The notes below the pieces were generated by a model. The model did not search any database and was not told where the DNA came from. It saw only the letters and a program-made list of their open reading frames with translations. Shown one piece after another: positions 1 through 10,801 of a stretch of DNA of 64,000 nt. Origin of the DNA: Sanderia malayensis (taxonomy: Eukaryota > Cnidaria > Scyphozoa > Semaeostomeae > Pelagiidae); assembly GCA_013076295.1 (NCBI GenBank), contig RQOL01000906.1:2232001-2296000 (forward strand), in the 5' to 3' direction. The stretch's first letter is position 1, and each line of letters begins with the position of its first letter. The translations under genes and the position numbers were made by a program.

Positions 1-606
1 GAGGAGAGGCTTCGACTTGATGAACTTCTCATCGATGACAGTGATCTTTTATCATTTGAAAATCCTTTTTCAAAGCATACAAAAGTCATCGAGTGTTCAG
101 GATATGAGCTTGACAAGAATTCGAAACTAGCATTGAATGATATTGATGAGAAATTGAAATTGCTGGTTCCTGAAACTGATTTTCAAAGCATTTGTTCCAC
201 TCCTTTGTTTGACAAGATGTCTCTCAGCCATAGGAGTCTTGGTTTTTCAGAACACAGCGTGGATAAAAGTATTGATGTGAAGTGCAAGGAGCCTGCATTG
301 CAGGAAGGGAAAGACTTTCGTGATATGGCGTCACGTTTGAGACAAATCGAACTTGAGCTGGGGAGAATGGATGAACTAAAAGATGGCGAATTTATGTCAG
401 AAACACCTAGAATAACTCACGAACTACTCAGGCAATTAATTGACGTTGATGACCGTCTTACATCGTCAGCTTTGAGCATCTTGGATTCTTCTCAAAGCCA
501 ACTGACACACAGAACACTGACTCCAACAAGTATGATGGATCATGACATTTTGTTAGACTCCCACGAATCAGATAGTGATAAAAGGTTTTGCAATGTTGGA
601 GTTTAG
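1..606 (+). CDS. 3'-terminal coding exon of an unrecognised gene (partial)
   Basis: The frame is open from base 1 and ends at TAG 604-606, giving about 201 C-terminal residues; the 5' part lies outside the window. The protein is acidic, rich in Asp, Glu, Leu and Ser, and looks partly helical (DMASRLRQIELELGRMDEL near codon 108, then ITHELLRQLIDVDDRLTSS). It has no signal peptide, membrane segment or cysteine cluster, and the last 35 residues are Ser/Thr/Asp-rich. This looks like the tail of a cytoplasmic or ciliary/centrosomal coiled-coil-type protein, but that is inference only. No good AATAAA is visible before the fold-back element that starts 260 bases downstream. Confidence 0.6.
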   Translation, partial: EERLRLDELLIDDSDLLSFENPFSKHTKVIECSGYELDKNSKLALNDIDEKLKLLVPETDFQSICSTPLFDKMSLSHRSLGFSEHSVDKSIDVKCKEPALQEGKDFRDMASRLRQIELELGRMDELKDGEFMSETPRITHELLRQLIDVDDRLTSSALSILDSSQSQLTHRTLTPTSMMDHDILLDSHESDSDKRFCNVGV

Positions 607-864
607 AATTATTTTCCTGCTGCATAAAGCTTGTCTCAGATTGAGTTATTGGGTTTTTAACGTTTTGAATATTTATTGTTTCAATATATTCTATAAACAT
701 CACGATTTTATATGAATATTTATTGAACACTGATTTATTTTACGCAATTGAAATACTTCACCTTGTCTGATATTCATGATCTGTGTCTGGGTTAGGGGGG
801 GGGGGGGGATCTCTCACTTGACCGAGGCTGGACCACTCGACCGCTGACCAAAGATTATTGCGGA
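607..864. other. Probable 3' UTR and spacer with a G14 run
   Basis: AT-rich sequence follows the stop codon of the first gene. A run of 14 G residues lies at 795-808. No coding signal is seen. The segment ends at the 8-bp target duplication of the fold-back element. Confidence 0.5.
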
Positions 865-872
865 GTGCGGAA
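865..872 (+). repeat. Left 8-bp target-site duplication, GTGCGGAA
   Basis: GTGCGGAA occurs here and again at 7105-7112 in the same orientation, directly outside the two inverted ends of the fold-back element. An 8-bp duplication is typical of hAT- and P-type transposition. Confidence 0.75.
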
Positions 873-1012
873 GGCAAGGACTTCATGTAAGAATATCCTA
901 AGGCCCTGAAATATATATCGGACGAACCATATATGGTACTACCATGTATATGTATGGTATAGTATAGTATAGTAGTATAGTACCTGTATACTACTATAGT
1001 ATACCGATACGT

Positions 1013-3303
1013 CCCAGTTATCCTAGTTATCCTAGCTGTCCTAGTTATCCTAACTGTCCTAGTTATCCTAGCTGTCCTAGTTGTCCTAGTTATCCTAGTT
1101 GTCCTAGCTGTCCTAGTTGTCCTAGTTATCCTAACTGTCCTAGTTATCCTAGCTGTCCTAGTTGTCCTAGTTATCCTAGCTGTCCTAGTTATCCTAACTG
1201 TCCTAACTGTCCTAACTGTCCTAGTTATCCTAGCTGTCCTAGTTATCCTACTTGTCCTAGTTATCCTAGCTGTCCTAGTTGTCCTAACTGTCCTAGCTGT
1301 CCTAGTTGTCCTAGATGTCCTAGTTATCCTAGCTGTCCTAGTTATCCTAACTGTCCTAACTGTCCTAACTGTCCTAGTTATCCTAGCTGTCCTAGTTATC
1401 CTACTTGTCCTAGTTATCCTAGCTGTCCTAGTTGTCCTAGTTATCCTAGCTGTCCTAGTTATCCTAGATGTCCTAGTTATCCTAGCTGTCCTAGTTGTCC
1501 TAGTTATCCTAGCTGTCCTAGTTATCCTAGCTGTCCTAGTTATCCTACTTGTCCTAGTTATCCTAGCTGTCCTAGTTGTCCTAGCTGTCCTAGTTGTCCT
1601 AGTTATCCTAGCTGTCCTAGTTATCCTACTTGTCCTAGTTATCCTAGCTGTCCTAGTTGTCCTAGCTGTCCTAGTTGTCCTAGTTATCCTAGCTGTCCTA
1701 GTTGTCCTAACTGTCCTAGCTGTCCTAGTTGTCCTAGTTATCCTAGCTGTCCTAGTTGTCCTAGTTATCCTAGCTGTCCTAGTTATCCTAGATGTCCTAG
1801 TTATCCTAGCTGTCCTAGTTGTCCTAGTTATCCTAGCTGTCCTAGTTATCCTAGCTGTCCTAGTTATCCTACTTGTCCTAGTTATCCTAGCTGTCCTAGT
1901 TGTCCTAGCTGTCCTAGTTGTCCTAGTTATCCTAGCTGTCCTAGTTATCCTAGCTGTCCTAGTTATCCTACTTGTCCTAGTTATCCTAGCTGTCCTAGTT
2001 GTCCTAGCTGTCCTAGTTGTCCTAGTTATCCTAGCTGTCCTAGTTGTCCTAACTGTCCTAGCTGTCCTAGTTGTCCTAGTTATCCTAGCTGTCCTAGTTG
2101 TCCTAGTTGCCCTAGCTGTCCTAGTTATCCTAGCTGTCCTAGTTGTCCTAGTTGTCCTAGTTATCCTAGCTGTCCTAGTTATCCTAGATGTCCTAGTTAT
2201 CCTAGCTGTCCTAGTTGTCCTAGTTATCCTAGCTGTCCTAGTTGTCCTAGTTATCCTAGCTGTCCTAGTTATCCTAGATGTCCTAGTTATCCTAGCTGTC
2301 CTAGTTGTCCTAGTTATCCTAGCTGTCCTAGTTGTCCTAGTTATCCTAGCTGTCCTAGTTATCCTAGCTGTCCTAGTTATCCTACTTGTCCTAGTTATCC
2401 TAGCTGTCCTAGTTGTCCTAGCTGTCCTAGTTGTCCTAGTTATCCTAGCTGTCCTAGTTATCCTAGCTGTCCTAGTTATCCTACTTGTCCTAGTTATCCT
2501 AGCTGTCCTAGTTGTCCTAGCTGTCCTAGTTATCCTAGCTGTCCTAGTTGTCCTAGTTATCCTAGCTGTCCTAGTTGTCCTAACTGTCCTGGCTGTCCTA
2601 GTTGTCCTAGTTATCCTAGCTGTCCTAGTTGTCCTAGTTGCCCTAGCTGTCCTAGTTATCCTAGCTGTCCTAGTTATCCTAGATGTCCTAGTTATCCTAG
2701 CTGTCCTAGTTGTCCTAGTTATCCTAGCTGTCCTAGTTATCCTAGATGTCCTAGTTATCCTAGCTGTCCTAGTTGTCCTAGTTATCCTAGCTGTCCTAGT
2801 TATCCTAGCTGTCCTAGTTATCCTACTTGTCCTAGTTATCCTAGCTGTCCTAGTTATCCTAGCTGTCCTAGTTATCCTAGATGTCCTAGTTATCCTAGCT
2901 GTCCTAGTTGTCCTAGTTATCCTAGCTGTCCTAGTTATCCTAGCTGTCCTAGTTATCCTACTTGTCCTAGTTATCCTAGCTGTCCTAGTTGTCCTAGCTG
3001 TCCTAGTTGTCCTAGTTGTCCTAGCTGTCCTAGTTGTCCTAGTTATCCTAGCTGTCCTAGTTGTCCTAACTGTCCTAGTTGTCCTAGCTGTCCTAGTTGT
3101 CCTAGCTGTCCTAGTTATCCTAGCTGTCCTAGTTATCCTAGTTGTCCTAGCTGTCCTAGTTATCCTAGCTGTCCTAGTTATCCTAGCTGTCCTAGTTGTC
3201 CTAGTTATCCTAGTTGTCCTAGTTATCCTAGCTGTCCTAGTTGTCCTAGCTGTCCTAGCTGTCCTAGTTATCCTAGCTGTCCTAGTTATCCTAAATGTCC
3301 CAG
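1013..3303 (-). repeat. Left arm: 9-bp satellite array, about 254 units
   Basis: The array is made of 9-mers read here as CCTAGTTAT, CCTAGCTGT, CCTAGTTGT and CCTAACTGT. Variant units such as CCTACTTGT and CCTAGATGT recur at spacings that imply higher-order repeats. Both ends of the array carry GTCCCAGTT. It is the reverse complement in type, but not unit for unit, of the array at 4561-6964. Confidence 0.95.
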
Positions 3304-3323
3304 TTGTTGTGCATGATTTTATA

Positions 3324-4536
3324 CAGGGTGGGCCAAAAAAATAACACCCGAAACAAACTATTTTTTAGGAAAGTAATATTATGAGCAATTTGTTGCAAAT
3401 TTCTACCATAAATATTCAACTTAAAAGACATCTTGTGTAAAAATATTTGGTATTGATTTTTTCTCATTTTGGAGCAATTACAATTTCAAAATTTCTAATC
3501 GTGAAATCTGCTGTTATGACATTTACCGTAAATCCTCGCCCCCGGGGGCTTATTTGCAAAAACTAAATTTCAGCCAGATTATTGTCCAATATTAAGCAAA
3601 ATGAATGCTATACTATGCAGCCAATCAATGAAATTATTGGTTTAAACTTGCTGCTATTTGCAATACATTCACTAAACAACTTCAATATCTCGATACTTGG
3701 GCTCAATTTCCTTGCAAATGATTATCAGGATGTGGGCTTATTCAAGGGGGGTCTTATTCGAAGGTGGGGGTTTATTCGAGGATTTACGGTAGTGTATGAG
3801 AACTGACTACGTTGGAAGAGCAATACATACGTCTTTTTCAAATTGTTCAGAGGAAAGCAATATGCCAAAATATCACATAAAAATAAATATTTCATCCAAA
3901 ATTTGCAAATTGCGAAAGGTTGGAAAAGAAAGAAAATCATTTCTGAATTTCCTAACAAAAACTTTTCCATTGGCTTGAGAATAACATACACAATACTGCG
4001 CCATTGGGTTAGGCTATTGAACGGATACGGGGTTTGTCGTCAACGAAAAGTTATAAAAATAGTACTTGGCCCCAGAAAGACTTCAGAAATTTATAGGAAA
4101 TAGAGGAAACTTTGAACACCTTGTTTAATTATTTTTTTGTTCTTTTTATTTCTAAGTTTTTTTGTTTTGTTTTTCAACGTTGTCAATTTTCAGACAAAAT
4201 TTCACAACAGTAGGTTTTACGACTAGAAGTTTTAAAATTACAACTGCTCAAAAATGACTTAATATAATTACAGAATATTTTTACACAAGATGTCTTTTGA
4301 GTTGAATGTTAATGGTAGAAATTTGCAAAAAATTGCTCATCAGATGCTTTTCCTAAAAATAGTTTGTTTCGGGTGATTTTCACTCTAAGACAAAGAAGAA
4401 GATCAGAACTTCAGTACATTTTCATCGTCCTAAGACCCTCAGACTTGACAGAAAGCCAAATTACCCAAAGCGATCTGCACCAAGGACCAACAAACTTGAT
4501 CATTGTGATTTTGGGTGATTTTTTTGGCCCACCCTG
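3324..4536. mobile_element. Inner inverted-repeat element in the loop of the fold-back, TA-flanked
   Basis: The segment begins CAGGGTGGGCCAAAAA and ends with its reverse complement, with TA on each side (3322-3323 and 4537-4538), which is Tc1/mariner-like. The terminal repeats continue for about 130 bases: the part at 3340-3450 matches the reverse complement of 4270-4372. The right arm is interrupted by 142 bases between two copies of GGGTGATTTT (4371-4380 and 4513-4522). No transposase frame is seen. It may be a nested insertion or the original fold-back loop. Confidence 0.65.
3534..3791. mobile_element. 258-bp MITE with TACCGTAAATCCTCG ends
   Basis: The element starts TACCGTAAATCCTCG and ends with the reverse complement CGAGGATTTACGGTA. 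A related, end-truncated copy lies at 11553-11808 in the first intron of the trefoil-lectin gene. It sits inside the loop of the fold-back element, so at least two insertion events are stacked here. Confidence 0.75.
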
Positions 4537-4560
4537 TATAAAGTCATGCACAACAACTGG

Positions 4561-6964
4561 GACATCTAGGATAACTAGGACAACTAGGACAGCTAGGACA
4601 GTTAGGACAACTAGGACAGTTAGGATAACTAGGACAGCTAGGATAACTAGGACAACTAGGACAGCTAGGATAACTAGGACAGGTAGGATAACTAGGACAC
4701 CTAGGATAACTAGGACAGCTAGGACAGTTAGGACAGCTAGGATAACTAGGGCAGCTAGGACAACTAGGACAGTTGGGACAGCTAGGACAACTAGGACAGC
4801 TAGGATAACTAGGACAGCTAGGACAGCTAGGATAACTAGGACAGCTAGGATAACTAGGACAGTTAGGACAGCTAGGATAACTAGGACAGCTAGGATAACT
4901 AGGACAGCTAGGATAACTAGGGCAGCTAGGACAACTAGGACAGTTGGGACTGCTAGGATAACTAGGACAGCTAGGACAGTTAGGACAGCTAGGATAACTA
5001 GGACAGCTAGGATAACTAGGACAGTTAGGATAACTAGGACAGCTAGGATAACTAGGATAGCTAGGACAGCTAGGATAACTAGGACAGCTAGGACAGTTAG
5101 GACAACTAGGACAGCTAGGATAACTGGGACAGCTAGGATAACTAGGATAACTAGGACAGCTAGGATAACTAGGATAACTAGGACAGCTAGGATAGTTAGG
5201 ATAACTAGGACAGCTAGGACAGTTAGGATAACTAGGATAGCTAGGACAGCTAGGATAACTAGGACAGCTAGGACAGTTAGGACAACTAGGATAACTAGGA
5301 CAGCTAGGATAACTAGGACAGTTAGGATAACTAGGACAGCTAGGATAACTAGGATAGCTAGGACAGCTAGGATAACTAGGACAGCTAGGACAGTTAGGAC
5401 AACTAGGATAACTAGGACAAGTAGGATAACTAGGACAGCTAGGATAACTAGGACAGTTAGGATAACTAGGACAGCTAGGATAACTAGGACAGTTAGGATA
5501 GCTAGGACAGCTAGGATAACTAGGACAACTAGGACAGTTAGGACAGTTAGGATAGCTAGGACAGCTAGGATAACTAGGACAACTAGGACAGTTAGGACAG
5601 TTAGGATAACTAGGACAGCTAGGATAACTAGGACAACTAGGACAGTTAGGATAACTAGGATAGCTAGGATAACTAGGACAACTAGGACAGTTAGGACAGT
5701 TAGGATAACTAGGACAGTTAGGACAACTAGGACAGTTAGGATAACTAGGACAGCTAGGATAACTAGGACAGTTAGGATAACTAGGACAGCTAGGATAACT
5801 AGGACAGCTAGGATAACTAGGACAGCTAGGATAACTAGGACAGTTAGGACAACTAGGACAGTTAGGATAACTAGGACAGTTAGGAAAACTAGGACAGCTA
5901 GGATAACTAGGACAGCTAGGATAACTAGGACAGTTAGGACAACTAGGACAGTTAGGATAACTAGGACAGCTAGGATAACTAGGACAGTTAGGATAACTAG
6001 GACAGCTAGGATAACTAGGACAGTTAGGATAGCTAGGACAGCTAGGATAACTAGGACAACTAGGACAGTTAGGATAACTAGGACAGTTAGGACAGTTAGG
6101 ATAACTAGGACAGCTAGGATAACTAGGACAACTAGGACAGTTAGGACAGTTAGGATAACTAGGACAGCTAGGATAACTAGGACAGTTAGGATAACTACGA
6201 CAGTTAGGATAACTAGGACAGCTAGGACAACTAGGGCAGTTAGGATAACTAAGACAGCTAGGACAGCTAGGACAACTAGGATAACTAGGACAGCTAGGAT
6301 AACTAGGACAGTTAGGACAACTAGGACAGTTAGGATAACTAGGACAACTAGGACAGTTAGGACAGTTAGGATAACTAGGACAGCTAGGATAACTAGGACA
6401 GTTAGGATAACTACGACAGTTAGGATAACTAGGACAGCTAGGACAACTAGGGCAGTTAGGATAACTAAGACAGCTAGGACAGCTAGGACAACTAGGATAA
6501 CTAGGACAGCTAGGATAACTAGGACAGTTAGGACAACTAGGACAGTTAGGACAGCTAGGACAACTAGGATAACTAGGACAGCTAGGACAACTAGGATAAC
6601 TAGGACAGCTAGGATAACTAGGACAGTTAGGATAACTAGGACAGCTAGGATAACTAGGACAACTAGGACAGTTAGGACAGTTAGGATAACTAGGACAGCT
6701 AGGATAACTAGGACAGTTAGGATAACTACGACAGTTAGGATAACTAGGACAGCTAGGACAACTAGGGCAGTTAGGATAACTAAGACAGCTAGGACAGCTA
6801 GGACAACTAGGATAACTAGGACAGCTAGGATAACTAGGACAGTTAGGACAACTAGGACAGTTAGGACAGCTAGGACAACTAGGATAACTAGGACAGCTAG
6901 GACAACTAGGACAGTTAGGACAACTAGGACAGCTAGGACAACTAGGACAACTAGGATAACTGGG
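4561..6964 (+). repeat. Right arm: 9-bp satellite array, about 267 units
   Basis: Units are TAGGACAGC, TAGGATAAC, TAGGACAAC and TAGGACAGT. The strict 9-bp phase leaves one frame open for about 900 codons of Arg-Thr-rich translation, a by-product of the period. A longer block marked by the variants ACTACGACA, AGGGCAGTT and ACTAAGACA occurs three times (ATAACTACGA at 6191, 6407 and 6722), showing local amplification not shared with the left arm. Confidence 0.95.
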
Positions 6965-7104
6965 ACGTATCGGTATACTATAGTAGTATACAGGTACTAT
7001 ACTACTATACTATACTATACCATACATATACATGGTAGTACCATATATGGTTCGTCCGATATATATTTCAGGGCCTTAGGATATTCTTATATGAAGTCTT
7101 AGCC

Positions 7105-7112
7105 GTGCGGAA
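7105..7112 (+). repeat. Right 8-bp target-site duplication, GTGCGGAA
   Basis: Second copy of the duplication at 865-872, directly after the inverted end of the fold-back element. Confidence 0.75.
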
Positions 7113-7266
7113 TCATTTTCTTCGACGTGGTACAAATATTCCCATGGCCTAGTGGAGCTGCGTAAAATGTTTTTGTTTTAAATAGCTTAATTAGTATCAA
7201 CACACTCAACAGTTATTGCGAAAACAAAGTTTAATAATAGTTAAAGTCAATTTTAGTTGTTACAAA

Positions 7267-9608
7267 ATGTACGATTCCTGGAGATTATTAACTCTTTCTG
7301 TGGCAATGTTTCTCGGAAGCTTTTTGGCTGGTATCGTGCCTTTGGCAATGTCTTTATCAGAAGTAAGTATTGCTAAAAATTTGCTTCACTCCCTGAAAAT
7401 ACTTCTATAAATATGCATATCCACTGTGCAAATTCCTTATCGAGTAGTCCTTGGAAACGCACACAATCATATGTTATAAACTGTGCATACACTCATAAAC
7501 TTAGAACCGAACCTGCTATTGAAAGTTGTTTTTCTTTTCAGAAAAGTCTGCGGGTGACAAGTATAATTGGAGCCGGTTTACTTGTTGGTACTGCTCTTGC
7601 TGTTATAATACCAGAAGGTGTTCATGAGTTGTATGAAAATTACCAACATGAAGGTATTCTCTTTAGACTTTTCTTCACATTAAAGTTAAAGCTTAAAATG
7701 TATTTTTTTGATTGATTTATGTGTTGATATGAAACCCCCCATAAGCAAGGTATGCAGCAGAAAGCTAAACATCTGATCCCTCAAGCTGCTTCATGATAAA
7801 ATCAATTATTATTTTCAGTCTTGTGGTATGAGAAAGGCAAGCAGTTTTTGATCCCTCTTAAATTATCTTCATATTAGGATTTTACTGTTATTGCATTTGA
7901 AACTTAACACTTTAGTCAAATTCGTTGACATATTGAACATTTATCCTGCCTCTCTTGATTTGAATCTTCATAACTCAAGTTCCAAACCCTCCCATGTACC
8001 ACTGCTCCACTCTTCTGATATAAATATCCAAAATTTATGTTTAATTGTCTCTCTTACAGTTGGCCATGAAATGCACAGACATGCACATGTACGAGATACT
8101 GCAGCATTGACTGCTCCTAGTTTTACAGATCAGCTTTCAACAGAGAATACAATTCATCATCATGAGCATTCTGGGATGGAACTACATACGTTAATTGGCA
8201 TTTCACTTAGTCTTGGCTTCGTATTCATGTTATTTGTTGATCAATTGAGTGGTGGACATTCACATAGCTCTCCAGGTAACCCTGAAAATTGTGAATCTTT
8301 TTTGCAATTTTACAATGCTGATAGTTAAAAGAAGTCATGAATGATTCGTCATCAGAACCATTCTTTTGAAATATGTGATTTTCTCTCTATATTTTCTTAT
8401 GTTTTCCTTTTTATTGAAGATTCAAATACTGAAAAAAGATCAAAATTAACAGCAACAATTGGATTGGTTGTACATGCTGCAGGTATTATTGTGTTAATTT
8501 AGCAATGATATGATAAATTCTGAATTTCCTTAGAAAAATGTCCGATGAAACGGTTTTTGCCTTGAATAAGTGCTTGTGTTTGGCTTTGGTAACAAAGGAA
8601 CTAAAGCCCTGTTTTCATGCTACTGTTTCCTGAACTTCAGAACCAAATCCGTTGGTATGCTGTCATAATCTAAGAGATTCTAATGTTGAAAACATACTTT
8701 CCTTACAGCTGATGGCATTGCATTGGGTGCTGCTGCTACAACATCTAGAGCTGATGTTGAAATGATAGTATTTATTGCAATTATGCTGCACAAAGCGCCA
8801 GCAGCATTTGGCTTGACATCTTTTCTGATGAGCGAGGTAACCAGTGTCTCCTTTTTACAGTCCCTTGCTAAGATTACCCCTTTTTTGGGTCATCCCATCC
8901 TTTTGATTGTCTCACGTTTGAGATTCTTTGCATGTTTTATGGGTATTTTTTTATTTTGACTCTAATGATTCACTTGATTTATTTACTTGCAGAACTATGC
9001 CAGAAATCGAATTCGCAAACATCTACTGATATTTTCAATAGCTGCTCCTCTGAGTGCCATTATAACCTATTATGGTTTAAGCCAGGTGAGACCAGCTATG
9101 GTTCCCTTTTCCCCTTTCATTCTGCTTTTTTTGTGCTCCTTGTTTTCCTGTTCTCGTGATTGCCAGTTGCAGATATTGATACAATCTTTTAGTAGGTATC
9201 TTTTTTAGTATGGGTAAACTATTAGGTAATGTACAATTTCAAGATGTGTACATTTGTCACACTAGTACACAAAAAGGGTACATTAGGCAATCTATACTTC
9301 AGTAACAGTTTACACAACAATACTTTTTATGACGTCATGGCTCTATTTCTCTATAGGGAAGCAAGGAAGTGTTATCAAACATAAATGCAACTGGCATCAC
9401 GATGTTGTTTTCTGCTGGAACATTCCTTTACGTGGCAACAGTCCACATACTACCAGACCTGAAAGAATCTATAAGAAATACGAGTTTAGAAGAGGGTAAG
9501 GTGTCGTCTTCAGACCAGGGTAGCTCGCACTTCACGTCATCCGACTTGTGTTACCTCGTTCTCGGTATAGTGAGCCCACTGTTCCTGGCAGCGTTACACC
9601 ATCATTGA
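7267..9608 (+). CDS. SLC39A9: Zinc transporter ZIP9 (SLC39A9), complete
   Basis: Seven exons: 7267-7362, 7542-7653, 8060-8275, 8420-8482, 8709-8836, 8993-9085 and 9357-9608. All phases join, giving 319 residues (human about 307). ZIP9 imports Zn2+ into the cytosol from the secretory pathway or cell surface and in vertebrates also acts as a membrane androgen receptor. The first exon encodes a hydrophobic helix ([18 protein letters not shown]). Exon 3 carries the His-rich loop (HHHEHSG, GGHSHSS). Exons 4-5 hold the metal-site helices [14 protein letters not shown] and [18 protein letters not shown], which are diagnostic of the ZIP9 subfamily. [17 protein letters not shown] follows in exon 7 and the end is hydrophobic ([15 protein letters not shown]). 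An AATAAA lies at 9895-9900. The gene starts only 163 bases after the fold-back element. Confidence 0.95.
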
Positions 9609-10801
9609 GAGGCTGGATGAGAGTGAACATGCGCAGTATATGTTACAGTCACCATGTTGCCTTCTCGGTAATCTTCTAGCAAGCGGGGCGGCCAGGATAA
9701 TCGATGTTTATCATACGTTAGTAATGATTTCATCTTCGTGAAGACTGATATGTCAGATGTTGAATCTTACGTTTTCAATACTGAAGGGTATGAACAATTG
9801 TTAAATTTTAAACACCAATGGAGATTTTAATTTCAGATATCTCACGACGAAGCAATTACTGTATAGAGTTTTAGAATTAGCGTGAATAAATTGGAAGCAT
9901 CGGCTACTACAATTAATAGGAAGAATTTATGGGAGACTTCTTTGTATCACTTTCAAGTCCGTTGTTTCTCAATTAATTATTATTATTTACACTTTTAAAG
10001 CCATGGATAAAGCAAGGAGTTTTTCTTTACATAGACACTATGACGCAATTTAATTTTTACTGCTTTCAAGTGGATTATTGACCAAATTATGAAAGGATAG
10101 CATAAGGGAACCAAGATAGCCTAACTATTTTTATTATTATACTACCAGCCTTTAACCGATGACGAATACTTCTAGATCAGTTTTGCATCGATTTTTAATA
10201 GAAAAATTTCAACATTTCGATGGCGAAAATTGCCACGAACTCACGGCAATACTCGCGCAGTTTTATTTTCGTCCCAATGCTCCGCGAAAGAGGCTTGATA
10301 TTTGCCAGATTAAATGCAGTTGACCCATGATAAAATTAATTTAGTTTCTTATGTGCGGCTGCTACCATGATGGCTCCAAATGCAAGTTGGGCATAGGCTC
10401 GAGTTCATGTCTGTCGTGGAGATTACAGCAGTTGATTTTCAAGCGCGATTTGTTTTGTCCCCTTGGGATTTGGTTTACTTAAAGCCCCAGGCCCCGAAGT
10501 AATTGTAAATTTTCCGCATGAAGGCGCTATCTTTGTCATGCGCAAGTAACTCCCATCTTGTTTGATTGTATGCGGGCTTGGTTTTGTTTGTCATGTCATC
10601 AAATCAGGTGATGAATGATTTTTACCGAATGCCATGAGTCAACACCATCAACAGAGAATTTCAAGCAAAGGCTTGCAAACTGCTCCAATCCGACGAATCC
10701 ATCTTTGTTTACTTTGAATCCACCACTGTAAGTTGAACTTTCTAAACAGAGATTTGCTTGCATAAGCACAAGTGGTCAGTCATCTACTATATCACGCCAT
10801 C
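9609..10801. other. 3' UTR of ZIP9 and intergenic spacer
   Basis: The ZIP9 3' UTR runs to about 9.92 kb (AATAAA 9895-9900). The remaining roughly 880 bases hold no convincing coding frame. The bases just before 10802 (ACGCCATC) resemble those before the start codons of the two downstream paralogues, so part of this is probably the first promoter and 5' UTR of the tandem family. Confidence 0.5.

Larger units (their letters stand above)
873..7104. mobile_element. 6.2-kb fold-back (giant inverted-repeat) transposable element, non-autonomous
   Basis: The two ends (873 to about 1012 and about 6965 to 7104) are near-perfect reverse complements. Inside them lie two long arrays of a 9-bp unit, also reverse complements (1013-3303 and 4561-6964), then a palindromic motif around GTTGTTGTGCATGA, then a loop of about 1.2 kb with further inverted repeats. 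The whole could fold into one hairpin with arms over 2.4 kb. Drosophila FB, Galileo and sea urchin TU elements are the known analogues whose arms consist of short tandem units. No transposase is visible, so it would need enzyme in trans. The 8-bp duplication fits hAT or P superfamilies, but the termini do not let me choose. Confidence 0.85.

Noticed and set aside
1013..3303. A CRISPR-like or telomere-like array
   Set aside because: The units are contiguous 9-mers with no spacers, and the motif is not a known telomere repeat. The matching inverted arm and target duplication identify a transposable element.
4364..7102. A 912-codon open frame rich in Arg-Thr repeats
   Set aside because: It is the translation of the 9-bp satellite arm. 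The period is a multiple of three and the units lack stops in this frame, so openness is automatic. There is no ATG start and no spliced context.
8932..9208. Overlapping short frames near the sixth ZIP9 exon
   Set aside because: They read through the real exon 8993-9085 and its intron. Only the splice-bounded part fits the ZIP9 family.
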